Shown piece after piece: positions 1-8,420 of a DNA stretch of 27,895 nt; position 1 is the first letter of the stretch, and the number at the start of each line of letters is the position of its first letter. The position numbers were made by a program, and so were the translations under genes. Under the pieces are notes generated by a model, which was not told the origin of the DNA, did no database searches, and saw nothing but the letters and a program-made list of their open reading frames with translations. The DNA lies in the NCBI GenBank assembly GCA_031254155.1, contig JAIRVA010000203.1:1-27895 (forward strand), in the 5' to 3' direction. Source of the stretch: Propionibacteriaceae bacterium. Its GTDB lineage: Bacteria > Actinomycetota > Actinomycetes > Propionibacteriales > Propionibacteriaceae.

Positions 1-261
1 GAGCCGGGCCCCGTCCTGCGCCAACCGGTCACACTCACCCATGACGAGCGCCTCGACATCCCCACCACGCTGGTGTGCTGCTCCCTCCCAAGCGACCAGA
101 TCCAGGCGCTGGCGACAGCCGGGCACCCGATGTTCGCGGAGACGGGTAGGCTGACCCATGCCGACTTCCGCGACCTCCCCACCGGCCACTGGCCCATGTG
201 GAGCCGCCCCGCCGACCTCGCGCAAATCATCGCCAGGGCAACGTCGCTGACGAATGCATGA
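1..261 (+). CDS. Alpha/beta-hydrolase family protein, C-terminal part only
   Basis: The reading frame is open from the first base and ends in TGA at 259-261, giving 86 residues of a gene that starts before the window. The peptide has the usual end of an alpha/beta hydrolase. A strand with PTTLVCCSLPSDQI is followed by an acidic/helix segment, then LPTGHWPMWSRPADLA, where the His of GHWPMWSRP sits at the position of the catalytic His, before the last helix. The nucleophile elbow and most of the fold lie outside the window, so substrate and reaction cannot be told. It converges on the tmRNA gene. Family assignment rests on this C-terminal pattern only. Confidence 0.65.
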   Translation, partial: EPGPVLRQPVTLTHDERLDIPTTLVCCSLPSDQIQALATAGHPMFAETGRLTHADFRDLPTGHWPMWSRPADLAQIIARATSLTNA

Positions 262-372
262 AAATCTAAGTTGACAAGCAAAGATAGGTGTGTTCCGTCG
301 CTACGCTCCCTATCACAGCTTCGTTGGTCTCGGCACACGCGCACGCGCGTCTGCACTCGACCTGCCTCGTTG
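262..372. other. Convergent intergenic spacer with GC-rich inverted repeat
   Basis: This spacer separates the hydrolase stop from the tmRNA 3' end. Near 333-356 it holds an inverted repeat (GCACACGCGC paired with GCGCGTCTGC, one mismatch, 2-nt loop) that could end transcription of ssrA or of the hydrolase gene. No clear T-tract follows on either strand. I see no gene here. Confidence 0.35.
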
Positions 373-739
373 TGGAGATGGGGGGAATCGAACCCCCGTC
401 CTTGAAAGGAGACCTAGGCATTCTCCGGGCGCAGCTACACTTTACGTTCTACTTGGCTCTCATGCTCTCGGCAAGCACGTCATGAACAAGCCCAGTCCTA
501 TGAATGTCCCGTCGTACCCCTAGGACGTGAGTACCACGGTGGAGCCTCCTAGATGAGGCCAGGTACTGGAGGGAAGGCACCCCCAGGCTGACCCTTCGAT
601 CGCTGATCAGGCAGCGAGAGCGAAGTCAGTGCGAACAGTGTCGGCACTTATTGGTTTCAAGGATCGTTAACGAGATAACCCTGAGTCCTCGGCCCGCTTC
701 TCCTAGAACTACCGTTCCAAGTCGAAACCAGTCATCCCC
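373..739 (-). ncRNA. ssrA: tmRNA (transfer-messenger RNA)
   Basis: tmRNA rescues ribosomes stalled on broken mRNAs and adds a degradation tag. On the minus strand the mature 5' end reads GGGGATGACTGGTTTCGACT (the last part is the conserved tmRNA motif). The 3' end has a tRNA-like T-arm with GGTTCGATTCCCCC and closes with CATCTCC, which pairs with GGGGATG as a 7-bp acceptor stem with one G-U. The discriminator A is at 373; the 3' CCA is not encoded. The tag frame (645 down to 607) encodes ADTVRTDFALAA and then TGA, the ALAA-ending form typical of actinobacteria. The length of 367 nt is normal. Open frames across this stretch are not genes. Confidence 0.97.
607..645 (-). other. tmRNA proteolysis-tag reading frame
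   Basis: Twelve sense codons plus TGA encode ADTVRTDFALAA. The resume codon GCC follows the A-rich AATAAGT stretch, as usual upstream of tmRNA tags. The LAA-type C-terminus is the signal read by Clp proteases. The tag is close to the xxxxRTDFALAA pattern I recall from some Actinomycetales. Confidence 0.9.
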
Positions 740-771
740 TATGGAGTTGTACGCTCTTTCAAGCTCCCCCC

Positions 772-801
772 ATTATAGCGTACGGGGAAGCTTCGTGTCG
801 G
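772..801 (-). promoter_or_regulatory. ssrA promoter overlapping the SIS-gene stop codon
   Basis: A perfect -10 TATAAT (777 to 772) lies 18 bp from a -35 CCGACA (801 to 796). Transcription would start near 765, giving a leader of about 26 nt before the mature tmRNA 5' end, removed by RNase P in the usual scheme. The TAA stop of the upstream SIS gene (775 to 773) lies inside the -10 hexamer. Confidence 0.75.
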
Positions 802-1735
802 GCTGCGGGAAACGGAACTCACCCACGACACTCCCCCGGCGTGTGGCGAGGGCGGCCGCAACCAGTTGGGCGAAGACCGTTTCTGCGACCGCGGCCGCGT
901 ACGCGTTGGGCACGGGTGCCTGGAACTCCGCCACGTACGCCCCGGCGGCGCGCAATTGGGCCGCCAGGGTCACGCCGCGACCACCCCCGTAGACGAGGAC
1001 GGCGCTGCGCGGACCACAGGCCTCCATCGGGCCGTGGAGGTACTGGAGCGTCTCGTGGGCGGCGGTCGGCAGCGCCACCGCCTCGCGCAGCAACAGGGCT
1101 GCGGCCTGGGCGCTGCCGTACGACGGGCCGGAGCCGACGAGATCAAGGAAGTCTTTGGAGTCGACCGCCTCGGCCACCACTTCGGCCGTCGCCCCGTAGC
1201 CGGCGAGCGCGTCCGCCGCCACGTCAGCGAGCGACGCCGGATCCACGAGAGGTACGCCGTACGCCTGGGCCACTGCGGCCAGGGCCACCAGCGTGGTGGT
1301 GTACCCGATGGTGTACACCCCCGAGTCAACGAAACCGCCGAGCGGGACCACCGAACCCAGAGCGGCAACCGGCGAAGACGCCTCGTTGGTCACCACGATC
1401 GGTCGTACGCCGAGCCGTGCCACCGCCGCGATCGGTTCGGGGCTCCGGCCGGACTCTGAGACCACGATGACGTGCTCGGCCACCCGGAAGCCCGCGGGGT
1501 AGCGGGCCACCGCCGACGCGTCCAGGTTGATGGCCCGCTGTCCGGCCGCTCGCAGCGCCTCGACGAAGACCGTCCCCGCGTGCGTCGACGCTCCCATCCC
1601 GATGATGGCCACCGTTTCGTCCAGCGCCCACGGCTTGCCCTCCCCTCCGCCCAGGGCTTGGGACGCCACTTCGGCGGTCCGCGCCATCCACCGCGGCTGG
1701 GCGGCGATAGCCGTTCCAAAGTCGATTCTGTCCAT
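773..1735 (-). CDS. Double SIS-domain sugar-phosphate isomerase/deaminase (GlmS/AgaS-like)
   Basis: This 320-residue protein has two SIS domains that bind phosphorylated sugars. The first (about residues 40-150) has GMGASTHAG and VVSESGRSPEP, matching the SQSGRSPE pattern of GlmS-type isomerase domains. The second (about 200-310) has GSGPSYGSAQAAALLLREA and the HETLQYLHGPME stretch around the isomerase Glu/His. No glutaminase domain precedes them, so it is not a full GlmS. It is more like an AgaS/NagB-II type aminosugar-phosphate deaminase or a fructosamine deglycase. It is the last gene of the sugar operon, starting 9 nt after the permease stop behind an AAAGGAC ribosome-binding site. Likely role: removing ammonia from, or isomerising, the phosphorylated imported sugar. 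Confidence 0.85.
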   Translation of the reverse strand: MDRIDFGTAIAAQPRWMARTAEVASQALGGGEGKPWALDETVAIIGMGASTHAGTVFVEALRAAGQRAINLDASAVARYPAGFRVAEHVIVVSESGRSPEPIAAVARLGVRPIVVTNEASSPVAALGSVVPLGGFVDSGVYTIGYTTTLVALAAVAQAYGVPLVDPASLADVAADALAGYGATAEVVAEAVDSKDFLDLVGSGPSYGSAQAAALLLREAVALPTAAHETLQYLHGPMEACGPRSAVLVYGGGRGVTLAAQLRAAGAYVAEFQAPVPNAYAAAVAETVFAQLVAAALATRRGSVVGEFRFPQPDTKLPRTL

Positions 1736-1744
1736 GATGTCCTT

Positions 1745-2584
1745 TCAGGTTTTGACGGCGCCGGACACCAGCCCCGACACCACGTGACGTTGGAAGAGGA
1801 CCGCCAGTACGACGGGTGGCAGGGCGGCGAGGACACCCCCCGCGGCGACGAGGCCGAAGTCCGTCGAGTAGCGGCCCGAGAACTCCGCGATGGCCACCGG
1901 TACCGTTTTGGAGGCCGTCGACGAGGTGAAGATCAACGCGTACATGAACTCGTCCCACGCCAGGAGGAACGCGAACATGGCCGCGGCGAACAGGCCCGGG
2001 CGGGCCGAGGGCAGAACGATCCGGACCAGCGCCCCCAACCGGGAGGCCCCGTCGATCCAGGCGGACTCCTCAAGCTCCGCCGGGATCGTCAGGAAATAGT
2101 TCGACAAGATCCACAGGACGAACGGCACGACGAGCGAGCAGTCGACGACGACCAGACCGGGGATCGTGTCCAGGAGGCTCAGATTGTTGAGGATCATGTA
2201 CAACGGGATGAGGAGCGCGATCTGCGGCAGCATGTACGTGAAGAGGAACATCATCAGGACGGCCCGCCGGAAGCGGAAGTTCAGCCGGGCGAAGGCGTAG
2301 GCGCCGAGGATGCCCACAAACATGGAGACCGCCACGACCGCGACCGAGACGATGAGGGAGTTGCGGAGCGCGGTACGGAACACGTCGTTCGCCGGGTCGG
2401 TGAAGATGGAGACGTACCGGTCGGGGAAGAACCGCCCGGGCCACCACCTAAGCGGCCGGGCCACCAACTCGGCCTGCGTCTGGAAGGACGCGACAACCAT
2501 CCAGGCGAACGGCGCGACCATGAACAACCCGACGGCGACGGCGGCCACGTAGAGCAACACCCGGATATGACGCTTCATCCTCAT
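1745..2584 (-). CDS. Carbohydrate ABC transporter permease, MalG/UgpE type
   Basis: This is an inner-membrane permease subunit of a CUT1 sugar importer (279 residues, normal length). It starts with a short cytoplasmic MRMKRH stretch and a first membrane helix (LLYVAAVAVGLFMVAPFAWMVVASF), with further hydrophobic segments through residue 270. The EAA loop that docks on the ATPase is visible as EESAWIDGASRLGALVRIVLP. Its ATG overlaps the stop of the preceding permease gene (ATGA), so the two are translationally coupled. No ATPase gene is in the operon; partners are the permease and binding protein upstream. Confidence 0.93.
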   Translation of the reverse strand: MRMKRHIRVLLYVAAVAVGLFMVAPFAWMVVASFQTQAELVARPLRWWPGRFFPDRYVSIFTDPANDVFRTALRNSLIVSVAVVAVSMFVGILGAYAFARLNFRFRRAVLMMFLFTYMLPQIALLIPLYMILNNLSLLDTIPGLVVVDCSLVVPFVLWILSNYFLTIPAELEESAWIDGASRLGALVRIVLPSARPGLFAAAMFAFLLAWDEFMYALIFTSSTASKTVPVAIAEFSGRYSTDFGLVAAGGVLAALPPVVLAVLFQRHVVSGLVSGAVKT

Positions 2585-3519
2585 AGCAGGCTCATCTCGC
2601 TCCGCCGCAGCGCCCGCAGGTAGAGGGCGGACAGGCCGGCGATCACGATGACGATGAGGTACGCCAGTGCCGACCCGAGGCCGTACCGCTGGTCGGAGAA
2701 CGCGGTCATGTACGTGTAGTACGCGATTGTCATCGTGCCGTTGGCCGGGCCGCCGCGCGTCATCGCGTAGATGATGTCGAACACTTTGAAAGCTTCGATC
2801 ACCCGGAGGACGAGCACAATCGAGATCGACGGCAACAGCAGCGGCAGTGTGATCGAGGTCAGAGTCCGGATCCGCCCGGCCCGGTCGATGCGCGCCGCCT
2901 CGTACACCTCATCGGGGATCGACGTCAGCCCGGCGAGCAGCATGAAGGCCACGACGGGTACGGTCTTCCACACGTCGGCGACAATCACCATGTTGAGAGC
3001 GAGGAACGGGGTACCGAGCCAGATCTGGTACTTGTCGATCAGCCCGAACTGGGCGAGCAGGGCGTTGAGCGACCCGTACTGGGCGTTGAAAATCCCCTTC
3101 CACAAGGCACCCGACACGACGGTCGGTACCGCCCAGGGTATGACGACGAGCGTCCGCAAAAGCCACCGCCCGCGGATCCGGGCGTTGAGCAAACCGGCGA
3201 TGCCGAGCCCGAGGAGGAGCTCGACACCCGTCGACACGACCGTGAAGTAGAGTGTCCGGCCCATCGACGCCCAGAACTGCGGGCGGCCCAGCGCAGACCG
3301 GAAGTTACCGAGGCCGACGAACGGCGCGGAGGTCTGCATGGCCGACGCTACATCGGTCGCCGCGTACACCCCGGTCTGGACCATCGGATAGACGATGATG
3401 CCGAAGACCACCACGACGGCGGGCGCCAGCAGCCCCAGCGCAAAAGCGCCCTGGGTCCGGCGCCAGGGCCGCTTCCCCGCGCCCACCTCGTCAGGCTTTG
3501 GACGAGGCGACGGCGTCAT
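2581..3519 (-). CDS. Carbohydrate ABC transporter permease, MalF/UgpA type
   Basis: This is the second membrane subunit of the CUT1 importer (312 residues). A basic N-terminus (about 20 residues with KRPWRRT) precedes the first helix (LGLLAPAVVVVFGIIVYPMV), and six helices are expected. The EAA loop reads EVYEAARIDRAGRIRTLTSITLP. I chose ATG at 3519 because an AGAAGG ribosome-binding site sits 6 nt before it. This makes the gene overlap the end of the binding-protein gene by 29 nt. A GTG at 3486, just past that stop, is an alternative. The gene is part of the amino-sugar operon. Confidence 0.93.
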   Translation of the reverse strand: MTPSPRPKPDEVGAGKRPWRRTQGAFALGLLAPAVVVVFGIIVYPMVQTGVYAATDVASAMQTSAPFVGLGNFRSALGRPQFWASMGRTLYFTVVSTGVELLLGLGIAGLLNARIRGRWLLRTLVVIPWAVPTVVSGALWKGIFNAQYGSLNALLAQFGLIDKYQIWLGTPFLALNMVIVADVWKTVPVVAFMLLAGLTSIPDEVYEAARIDRAGRIRTLTSITLPLLLPSISIVLVLRVIEAFKVFDIIYAMTRGGPANGTMTIAYYTYMTAFSDQRYGLGSALAYLIVIVIAGLSALYLRALRRSEMSLL

Positions 3520-4747
3520 CCATCGCCTTCTGCGGGGACTTCTGGCCCAGCAGCGCGTTCTGGATCTCCGCCTGGAGCGCCGCCGAGGTGGAGTTGTAGT
3601 TGGCGACCGTCGGGCGCAGGATCAGACTCGCGTACCCCACCGCGGCCGCCTTGAACAGCTCCGGCGCCTGGCCGGTCACGGCCGTGTCCGTGTAGCTCGA
3701 CTTCCAGTTCGGCGGCCACCCCGTCGGGTACTGGTCCTGGACCGCCTGGCTGGTCAGGTAGGTGATCAAATCCCAGGCCGCATCGGGATGCTTCGACTTC
3801 GTCGGGATGGACAGCGCCATGGCCCCGTTGATCCCGGGGCGGAGGCCGGCCGGCCCGGCGGGTGTCGGCAGGATGCCGATCTTGCCCGCCACCTGGGACT
3901 GGGTCTCGTCGTTCAGCGCGCCGAGCGTCGCTTCCCAGTTCAACCCGAACGCGGTCTCGCCCTGGGCGAGGGTCTTCTGCACGTCGTCTTCGAGGAACGT
4001 CGTCGACGCGGGATTGGTTAGCCCATCGTCGATAGTCTGTTTCATCCACGTCAGAGTCTGGACACCCGCCTCGTTGTTGACGGCGAGGTTACCGGCGGCG
4101 TCGGTGAACTGGCCGCCAAAGGCACCCAACAGTTGCCCGTAATCGCAGACGACCGCCTCGGCCTGGGCCCAGCTCCACGCGATGGGGTACGAGGAGAGCC
4201 CGGCGGCCCTGATCTTCTGGGCCACGCCGAGGACGCCCGCCCACGTGTCGAGGTCAGCCTCGGTGGCACCCACCGCGGCGACCATGTCCTTGTTGTAGTA
4301 GAAGAACTTGGTGGACGGTCCCCACGGTACGCCGTAGAACTTCCCGTTGTACTCCGCGGTGTGATAGGCGCCGCCGAGCATGTCGTCTTTCCACGCGGCG
4401 GGGTACCGGCTCGTCACATCCAGGACGATGTCCTTCGTGGCGAACTCGGCTGGCCAGATGACGTCGAGCAAGACCACGTCGTAGGTCCCCGCCGGCGCGG
4501 AGGTGACGATCTTGTCGTGGAGAGCTTCGTACGACACGAAGGTCGACTCGACCTTCACGTCCGGATGATCCTTCTGATAGGCGTCGACCATCTGTGTGAT
4601 CTGCTCCTGGCTGTAGCCGGCCTGCTGCATGAACAAGGCGTTCAGCGTTGTCACCCCGCTGTTCGACGAGGACGAACAGGCCACCATGGACGCCGCCAGC
4701 GCCGTTGCGACCACTCCGGCGGCCAGGCCGCGAGCTGTGATTCTCAT
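3491..4747 (-). CDS. Sugar ABC transporter substrate-binding lipoprotein (CUT1, UgpB/MalE-like)
   Basis: This 418-residue extracytoplasmic receptor delivers a sugar to the two permeases. A signal peptide with a lipobox (ASMVAC, lipidated Cys24) is followed by a serine-rich linker. The mature part shows family-1 binding-protein hallmarks: ITQMVDAYQKDHPDVKVES near the start, YDVVLLDVIWPAEFA, a GVPWGPSTKFFYYNKDM hinge segment, and TKSKHPDAAWDLITYL near the end. Its ATG overlaps the kinase stop (ATGA), and AAGGAG precedes the start by 7 nt. The neighbours (NagK-like kinase, ROK regulator, SIS enzyme) suggest an amino sugar or amino-sugar oligomer as ligand; this is inferred from context. Confidence 0.93.
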   Translation of the reverse strand: MRITARGLAAGVVATALAASMVACSSSSNSGVTTLNALFMQQAGYSQEQITQMVDAYQKDHPDVKVESTFVSYEALHDKIVTSAPAGTYDVVLLDVIWPAEFATKDIVLDVTSRYPAAWKDDMLGGAYHTAEYNGKFYGVPWGPSTKFFYYNKDMVAAVGATEADLDTWAGVLGVAQKIRAAGLSSYPIAWSWAQAEAVVCDYGQLLGAFGGQFTDAAGNLAVNNEAGVQTLTWMKQTIDDGLTNPASTTFLEDDVQKTLAQGETAFGLNWEATLGALNDETQSQVAGKIGILPTPAGPAGLRPGINGAMALSIPTKSKHPDAAWDLITYLTSQAVQDQYPTGWPPNWKSSYTDTAVTGQAPELFKAAAVGYASLILRPTVANYNSTSAALQAEIQNALLGQKSPQKAMDDAVASSKA

Positions 4748-5700
4748 ATACCTACTCCTTCGTTGGGTGTGATTGATTGAAGTTCATCTGCCCGCTCGCC
4801 CCGTCGGACCGGGTCGGGACGCAGCGACTGGGCCAGCACGACGGCCCCGCTGACTGGCGCGTCACGCAACACGTGCACGCGCAGCGTTGAGTCGAGGTAC
4901 GCGAGCGCCGCCGTGAAAGCCCGCTCCAGACGCGGCTGGGAAGTCACGACTCCGCCGGCGACGACAACGTCTTCACTGGCAACGCCTTTCGCCTGGAGGT
5001 GAAGCACGTCCGCGGCGAGTTGCCGGCCAGCGGCCTCAATGACGCGGCTCGCGAGGGGGTCGCCGCCATCGGCGGCCTGGAAGACGAGTGGCGCTAAGGC
5101 GCCCCAGCGGGTGATACCGGCGTCAGCGGTGAAATCGTACCCTAACTGGACCGGGTCGGCCGACCCGTAGTGCTCCATCAGCAAACGCGCGAGGATGCCG
5201 GGCGGTTCTCTCAGGTCGTCCTGGGCGAGGATGGCGATCACCGCTTCCCGCACGAGGCTCGGCGCCGCGCCCGGGTCGCCGAGGATCCAGCCGAAACCGC
5301 CCACCTTGACGAGTTCGCCCGCGGCGTCGCGGCCGACGACGATTGAGCCGGTGCCGCACACGACATTGATCGCGTTCCGCAGACCGCACAGTGGCCCGAA
5401 CAGCTCCGAGTCGTTCACCACGCGGAGCGCGCCGGGGTGCCGGCGCCGCAGCCAGGCCTCCAGCAGGTCGCACTGGGCCCGGGTGTCGCAGCCGTGGGCT
5501 CCCACGACCACGGGTACGTCGGCCCGCCCGATCACGGGTGTGGGTACGAGATCGAGCAGGCGTAGAGCGTTGTCGGGGTCGGAGAAAAGGGTACCGTGCC
5601 GCCAAGTGGTCGTCGGCGTACAGACATCGCCCACCCGCGCACTCCCGTCGGCCACGACAATACGCGTGTCGGTCCCGCCCACGTCGATCCCGACTTCCAT
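4744..5700 (-). CDS. BadF/BadG/NagK-type sugar kinase
   Basis: This is an ASKHA-fold ATPase/kinase of 318 residues, resembling N-acetylglucosamine kinases. Phosphate-1 loop: DVGGTDTRIVVADG at residues about 6-19. Phosphate-2 region: NVVCGTGSIVVGRD followed by GGFGWILGDPGAA, the pattern of the BadF/NAGK group. Adenosine motif: DVVVAGGVV near residue 260. It probably phosphorylates the imported amino sugar. An in-frame TTG lies two codons upstream (5706), but ATG at 5700 with a GGGGG ribosome-binding site 8 nt away is the better start. It is the first gene after the regulator and is coupled by a 4-nt overlap to the binding-protein gene. Confidence 0.82.
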   Translation of the reverse strand: MEVGIDVGGTDTRIVVADGSARVGDVCTPTTTWRHGTLFSDPDNALRLLDLVPTPVIGRADVPVVVGAHGCDTRAQCDLLEAWLRRRHPGALRVVNDSELFGPLCGLRNAINVVCGTGSIVVGRDAAGELVKVGGFGWILGDPGAAPSLVREAVIAILAQDDLREPPGILARLLMEHYGSADPVQLGYDFTADAGITRWGALAPLVFQAADGGDPLASRVIEAAGRQLAADVLHLQAKGVASEDVVVAGGVVTSQPRLERAFTAALAYLDSTLRVHVLRDAPVSGAVVLAQSLRPDPVRRGERADELQSITPNEGVGI

Positions 5701-5816
5701 CCGCAACCCCCATTGGTTCAGCGACTTTTTACTTTTACTTCACCACCACGCTGAGACAAATGTAGGAGAGGCGGCCCGCCGACCGCAACCGTTCCGGTCA
5801 AACCGTGACCAAATTG
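5701..5816 (-). promoter_or_regulatory. Probable promoter/operator of the sugar operon
   Basis: This 116-bp gap lies between the ROK gene stop and the kinase start. It holds a perfect inverted repeat GGTCA-N5-TGACC (5796-5810) and an AT-rich stretch with repeated ACTTTT units (5724-5740), unusual in this GC-rich DNA. Both are operator candidates for the adjacent ROK regulator or a global amino-sugar repressor. A TACATT -10-like hexamer (minus strand, near 5759-5764) lacks a convincing -35. Confidence 0.5.
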
Positions 5817-6932
5817 TTACACGAGATCCGGCATCGCCAGACGCGCGGCGCCAACCATGACGGCATCTGCGCCGAGCGCAGCCGGCTCAAGACGCGGCAC
5901 GCGCAGGATGCGGCCCACCAGCCGTTCCTGGACCCCCGCGATCATGGTCTCCGTGCCCGCCCGGTCGTCATCGCCACCGAGGATGACCACCTCCGGGTCG
6001 AGCACGACGCACAGTGCCGAGATCGCGAGCGCCACCAGATCGAGCAACTCCTCAGCCAGATCGCGGGCCGGCCCCTCCGCCCCGAGCCCTTGGCGGATGA
6101 AGTAGGGCAGAGTCGCCTGACCGGGTTCCGGCGCGCCCAGACGCCGGGCCTCACCCAACAATTGCCCGCCGCCGATACGTTGCTCCAACTCGCCCCGCTC
6201 CGGAAAGAGTCGCTGCAACGACTGGCGTTCCGTCAGCAGGTACCCGATCTCCCCCGCCTCGTGATGCAGCCCCCGGTAAAGCTGGCCGTTCGTGATCAGT
6301 CCGGCCCCCAAGCCGTTGCGGGCGATGAGCGCCACCAGGTTGTCCACTCCCCGCCCGGCGCCGCGCCAGTGCTCCGCCACCGCCAGGCAGTTAGCGTCGT
6401 TGTCGAGCACCACCGGCCGGTTCGCCGCCCGGTTGAGCACCTCACCCAGGGCCAGCCGCTCCCAGCCCATTTCATGGATCGCCGTCACCGTACCCGCCGG
6501 GCCCGACACCACCCCTGGCACGCCGACGCCGATCCCGCCGAGCTGGCCGTGGGTCTGGCCGGCGATGGACTCCAGCAACCGAACGGTCGCCCGCAACCGC
6601 GCCTCAGAATCGACGGCCGCCGCAAACCCCTCCTCGTACCGCCCCACAATCTCGCCGCCGGGTGTGAGCACCAGGCCCGTCGCCCCGGCATCGGTCACAC
6701 TGACCCCGGCGATGACCAGGCCGGCACCGTCGTACGCGAACAACTCCGGCGGGCGCCCGCCCGTCGATAACTCGTGGCCCACCGCCCGGACCAGGCCGCC
6801 CGCCACCAGGCGTGGCAGCACCCGGTTGACCGTGGCAAAGCTGAGCCCGCTCACCTGGGCCAGCCCGTGCCGCGTGAGCGGCCCGCGGGCGCGCAGGGTG
6901 GACACCAGCAGAGCGTCGGACGGCTCATTCAT
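5817..6932 (-). CDS. ROK-family transcriptional regulator (NagC/XylR type)
   Basis: This sugar-responsive repressor has 371 residues. A winged helix-turn-helix (residues about 8-55: LTRHGLAQVSGLSFATVNRVLPRLVAGGLV) is followed by a ROK domain with VVLDNDANC (sugar-binding/catalytic Asp) and EAGEIGY. The cysteine-rich zinc motif of many ROK proteins is absent. The phosphate-1 loop is degenerate (VSVTDAGATG, no DxGxT), so it probably binds a sugar without phosphorylating it. I chose ATG at 6932 because GGAGGAG lies upstream and the HTH begins right after. An in-frame extension to 7049 would run nearly into argG and adds no recognisable domain. It heads the sugar operon and is divergent from argG. 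Confidence 0.88.
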   Translation of the reverse strand: MNEPSDALLVSTLRARGPLTRHGLAQVSGLSFATVNRVLPRLVAGGLVRAVGHELSTGGRPPELFAYDGAGLVIAGVSVTDAGATGLVLTPGGEIVGRYEEGFAAAVDSEARLRATVRLLESIAGQTHGQLGGIGVGVPGVVSGPAGTVTAIHEMGWERLALGEVLNRAANRPVVLDNDANCLAVAEHWRGAGRGVDNLVALIARNGLGAGLITNGQLYRGLHHEAGEIGYLLTERQSLQRLFPERGELEQRIGGGQLLGEARRLGAPEPGQATLPYFIRQGLGAEGPARDLAEELLDLVALAISALCVVLDPEVVILGGDDDRAGTETMIAGVQERLVGRILRVPRLEPAALGADAVMVGAARLAMPDLV

Positions 6933-7051
6933 GACTCTCCCGCTCTCCTCCCAGTTGGTGGTATCGCACCGTAGCCTACTACGCGGCCACGCCCCGCAGA
7001 CCGACGGGGCGGCGAGGCGGGGGCTGGCGGCGATCCGGCGTCCGGACACCG

Positions 7052-7064
7052 TAGAATAGCTGGC
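7052..7064 (+). promoter_or_regulatory. -10 element of a likely leaderless argG transcript
   Basis: TAGAAT at 7052-7057 is followed by 7 nt and then the argG ATG. No ribosome-binding site precedes the start. This layout is characteristic of leaderless mRNAs, which are common in actinobacteria. No canonical -35 is visible. Confidence 0.55.
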
Positions 7065-8420
7065 ATGTCAAAAGTGCTTTTCGAACTGCCCAAGGGCGAG
7101 TTGGTGGGTCTGGCTTTCTCCGGGGGCCTGGACACGTCGGTCGCGGTCGCGTGGATGCGCGAGAACGGCGCCTTTCCTTGTACGTACACCGCCGACCTCG
7201 GCCAGTACGACGAACCCGATGTCGGCTCGGTCCCGGCCCGCGCCGGGGCGTACGGCGCCCAGCTCGCGCGCCTAGTCGACTGCAAGGAAGCGCTTGTCAA
7301 CGAGGGGTTGATCGCGATCCAGTGCGGCGCCTTCCACATCCGGTGCGCCGGGCGGTATTACTACAACACGACTCCCCTCGGCCGGGCGGTCACGGGCACG
7401 ATGCTCGTCCGGGCCATGGCGGGCGACGACTGCCACATCTGGGGCGACGGGTCGACGTACAAGGGCAACGACATTGAGCGCTTCTACCGCTACGGCCTGC
7501 TCGCCAACCCAAGCTTGCGGATTTACAAGCCCTGGCTCGACCAACGGTTCGTCGCCGAACTGGGCGGCCGGGCCGAGATGAGCGCCTGGATGGCGGCGCG
7601 CGACCTGCCGTACCGCGACAGCCAGGAGAAGGCCTACTCCACCGACGCCAACATCCTGGGCGCCACCCACGAAGCCAAGAACCTGGAGCAGCTGGATGCC
7701 TCCATCGAGATCGTCGACCCAATCATGGGGGTACGGTTCTGGGACGAGGCGGTCGCCATCGCGACGGAGACCGTGACGCTGGCGTACGAGAACGGCTGGC
7801 CGGTCGCCATCAACGGCGAGACGTTCGCCGACCGGGTGGCCCTCATGCGGGCGGCCAACGAGATCGGCGGCCGCCACGGGCTCGGCATGAGCGACCAGAT
7901 CGAAAACCGCATCATCGAGGCCAAGTCCCGCGGCATCTACGAGGCGCCGGGCATGGCGCTGCTCTACATCGGGTACGAGCGGCTGTTGAACGCCATCCAC
8001 AACGAAGATACGGTCGCTAACTACCACAACGACGGCCGGCGGCTCGGCCGGCTGCTCTACGAAGGGCGTTGGTTCGACCCGCAGTCGCTGATGATCCGTG
8101 AGTCGCTGTACCGCTGGGTCGCCTCCGCGATCACGGGTACGGTGACGCTGAAACTGCGCCGGGGCGAGGACTACTCCATCCTGGACACGACCGGGCCGGG
8201 GCTCTCGTACCACCCCGAAAAACTCTCCATGGAACGCGTCGAGGACGCCGCCTTCGGCCCGGTGGACCGGATCGGCCAGCTCACCATGCGCAACCTCGAC
8301 ATCGCGGACACGCGGTCGCGGCTGGAACAGTACGCAGAACTGGGCCTGGTCGGCGGGCGGATCGGCGAACTCGTCGGTACGGGCAGCGCCACCAAGCAGC
8401 TGGAATCGAGTGAGGGATGA
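7065..8420 (+). CDS. argG: Argininosuccinate synthase (long, E. coli-type)
   Basis: The enzyme joins citrulline and aspartate with ATP to make argininosuccinate in cytosolic arginine synthesis. The protein has 451 residues, the length of the E. coli-type (type 2) subfamily rather than the ~400-residue form common in actinobacteria. The N-terminal PP-loop ATPase motif AFSGGLDTSVAVAW is at residues 18-31. Other family stretches include YYYNTTPLGRAVTGT, HIWGDGSTYKGNDIERFYRYG, and the long AYSTDANILGATHEAKNLE segment. The stop overlaps the hisE start (ATGA), making a two-gene unit. No other arginine gene is in the window. Confidence in the function is very high. Confidence 0.97.
   Translation: MSKVLFELPKGELVGLAFSGGLDTSVAVAWMRENGAFPCTYTADLGQYDEPDVGSVPARAGAYGAQLARLVDCKEALVNEGLIAIQCGAFHIRCAGRYYYNTTPLGRAVTGTMLVRAMAGDDCHIWGDGSTYKGNDIERFYRYGLLANPSLRIYKPWLDQRFVAELGGRAEMSAWMAARDLPYRDSQEKAYSTDANILGATHEAKNLEQLDASIEIVDPIMGVRFWDEAVAIATETVTLAYENGWPVAINGETFADRVALMRAANEIGGRHGLGMSDQIENRIIEAKSRGIYEAPGMALLYIGYERLLNAIHNEDTVANYHNDGRRLGRLLYEGRWFDPQSLMIRESLYRWVASAITGTVTLKLRRGEDYSILDTTGPGLSYHPEKLSMERVEDAAFGPVDRIGQLTMRNLDIADTRSRLEQYAELGLVGGRIGELVGTGSATKQLESSEG

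Noticed and set aside
290..523. Open frames on plus across 288-523 and 651-992
   Set aside because: They lie over the tmRNA and the SIS gene; their peptides are translations of structured RNA or shadows.
841..1470. Long Arg/Pro-rich plus-strand frames opposite the SIS and permease genes (841-2623)
   Set aside because: Composition is typical of antisense frames of high-GC genes; the minus-strand proteins have full family motifs.
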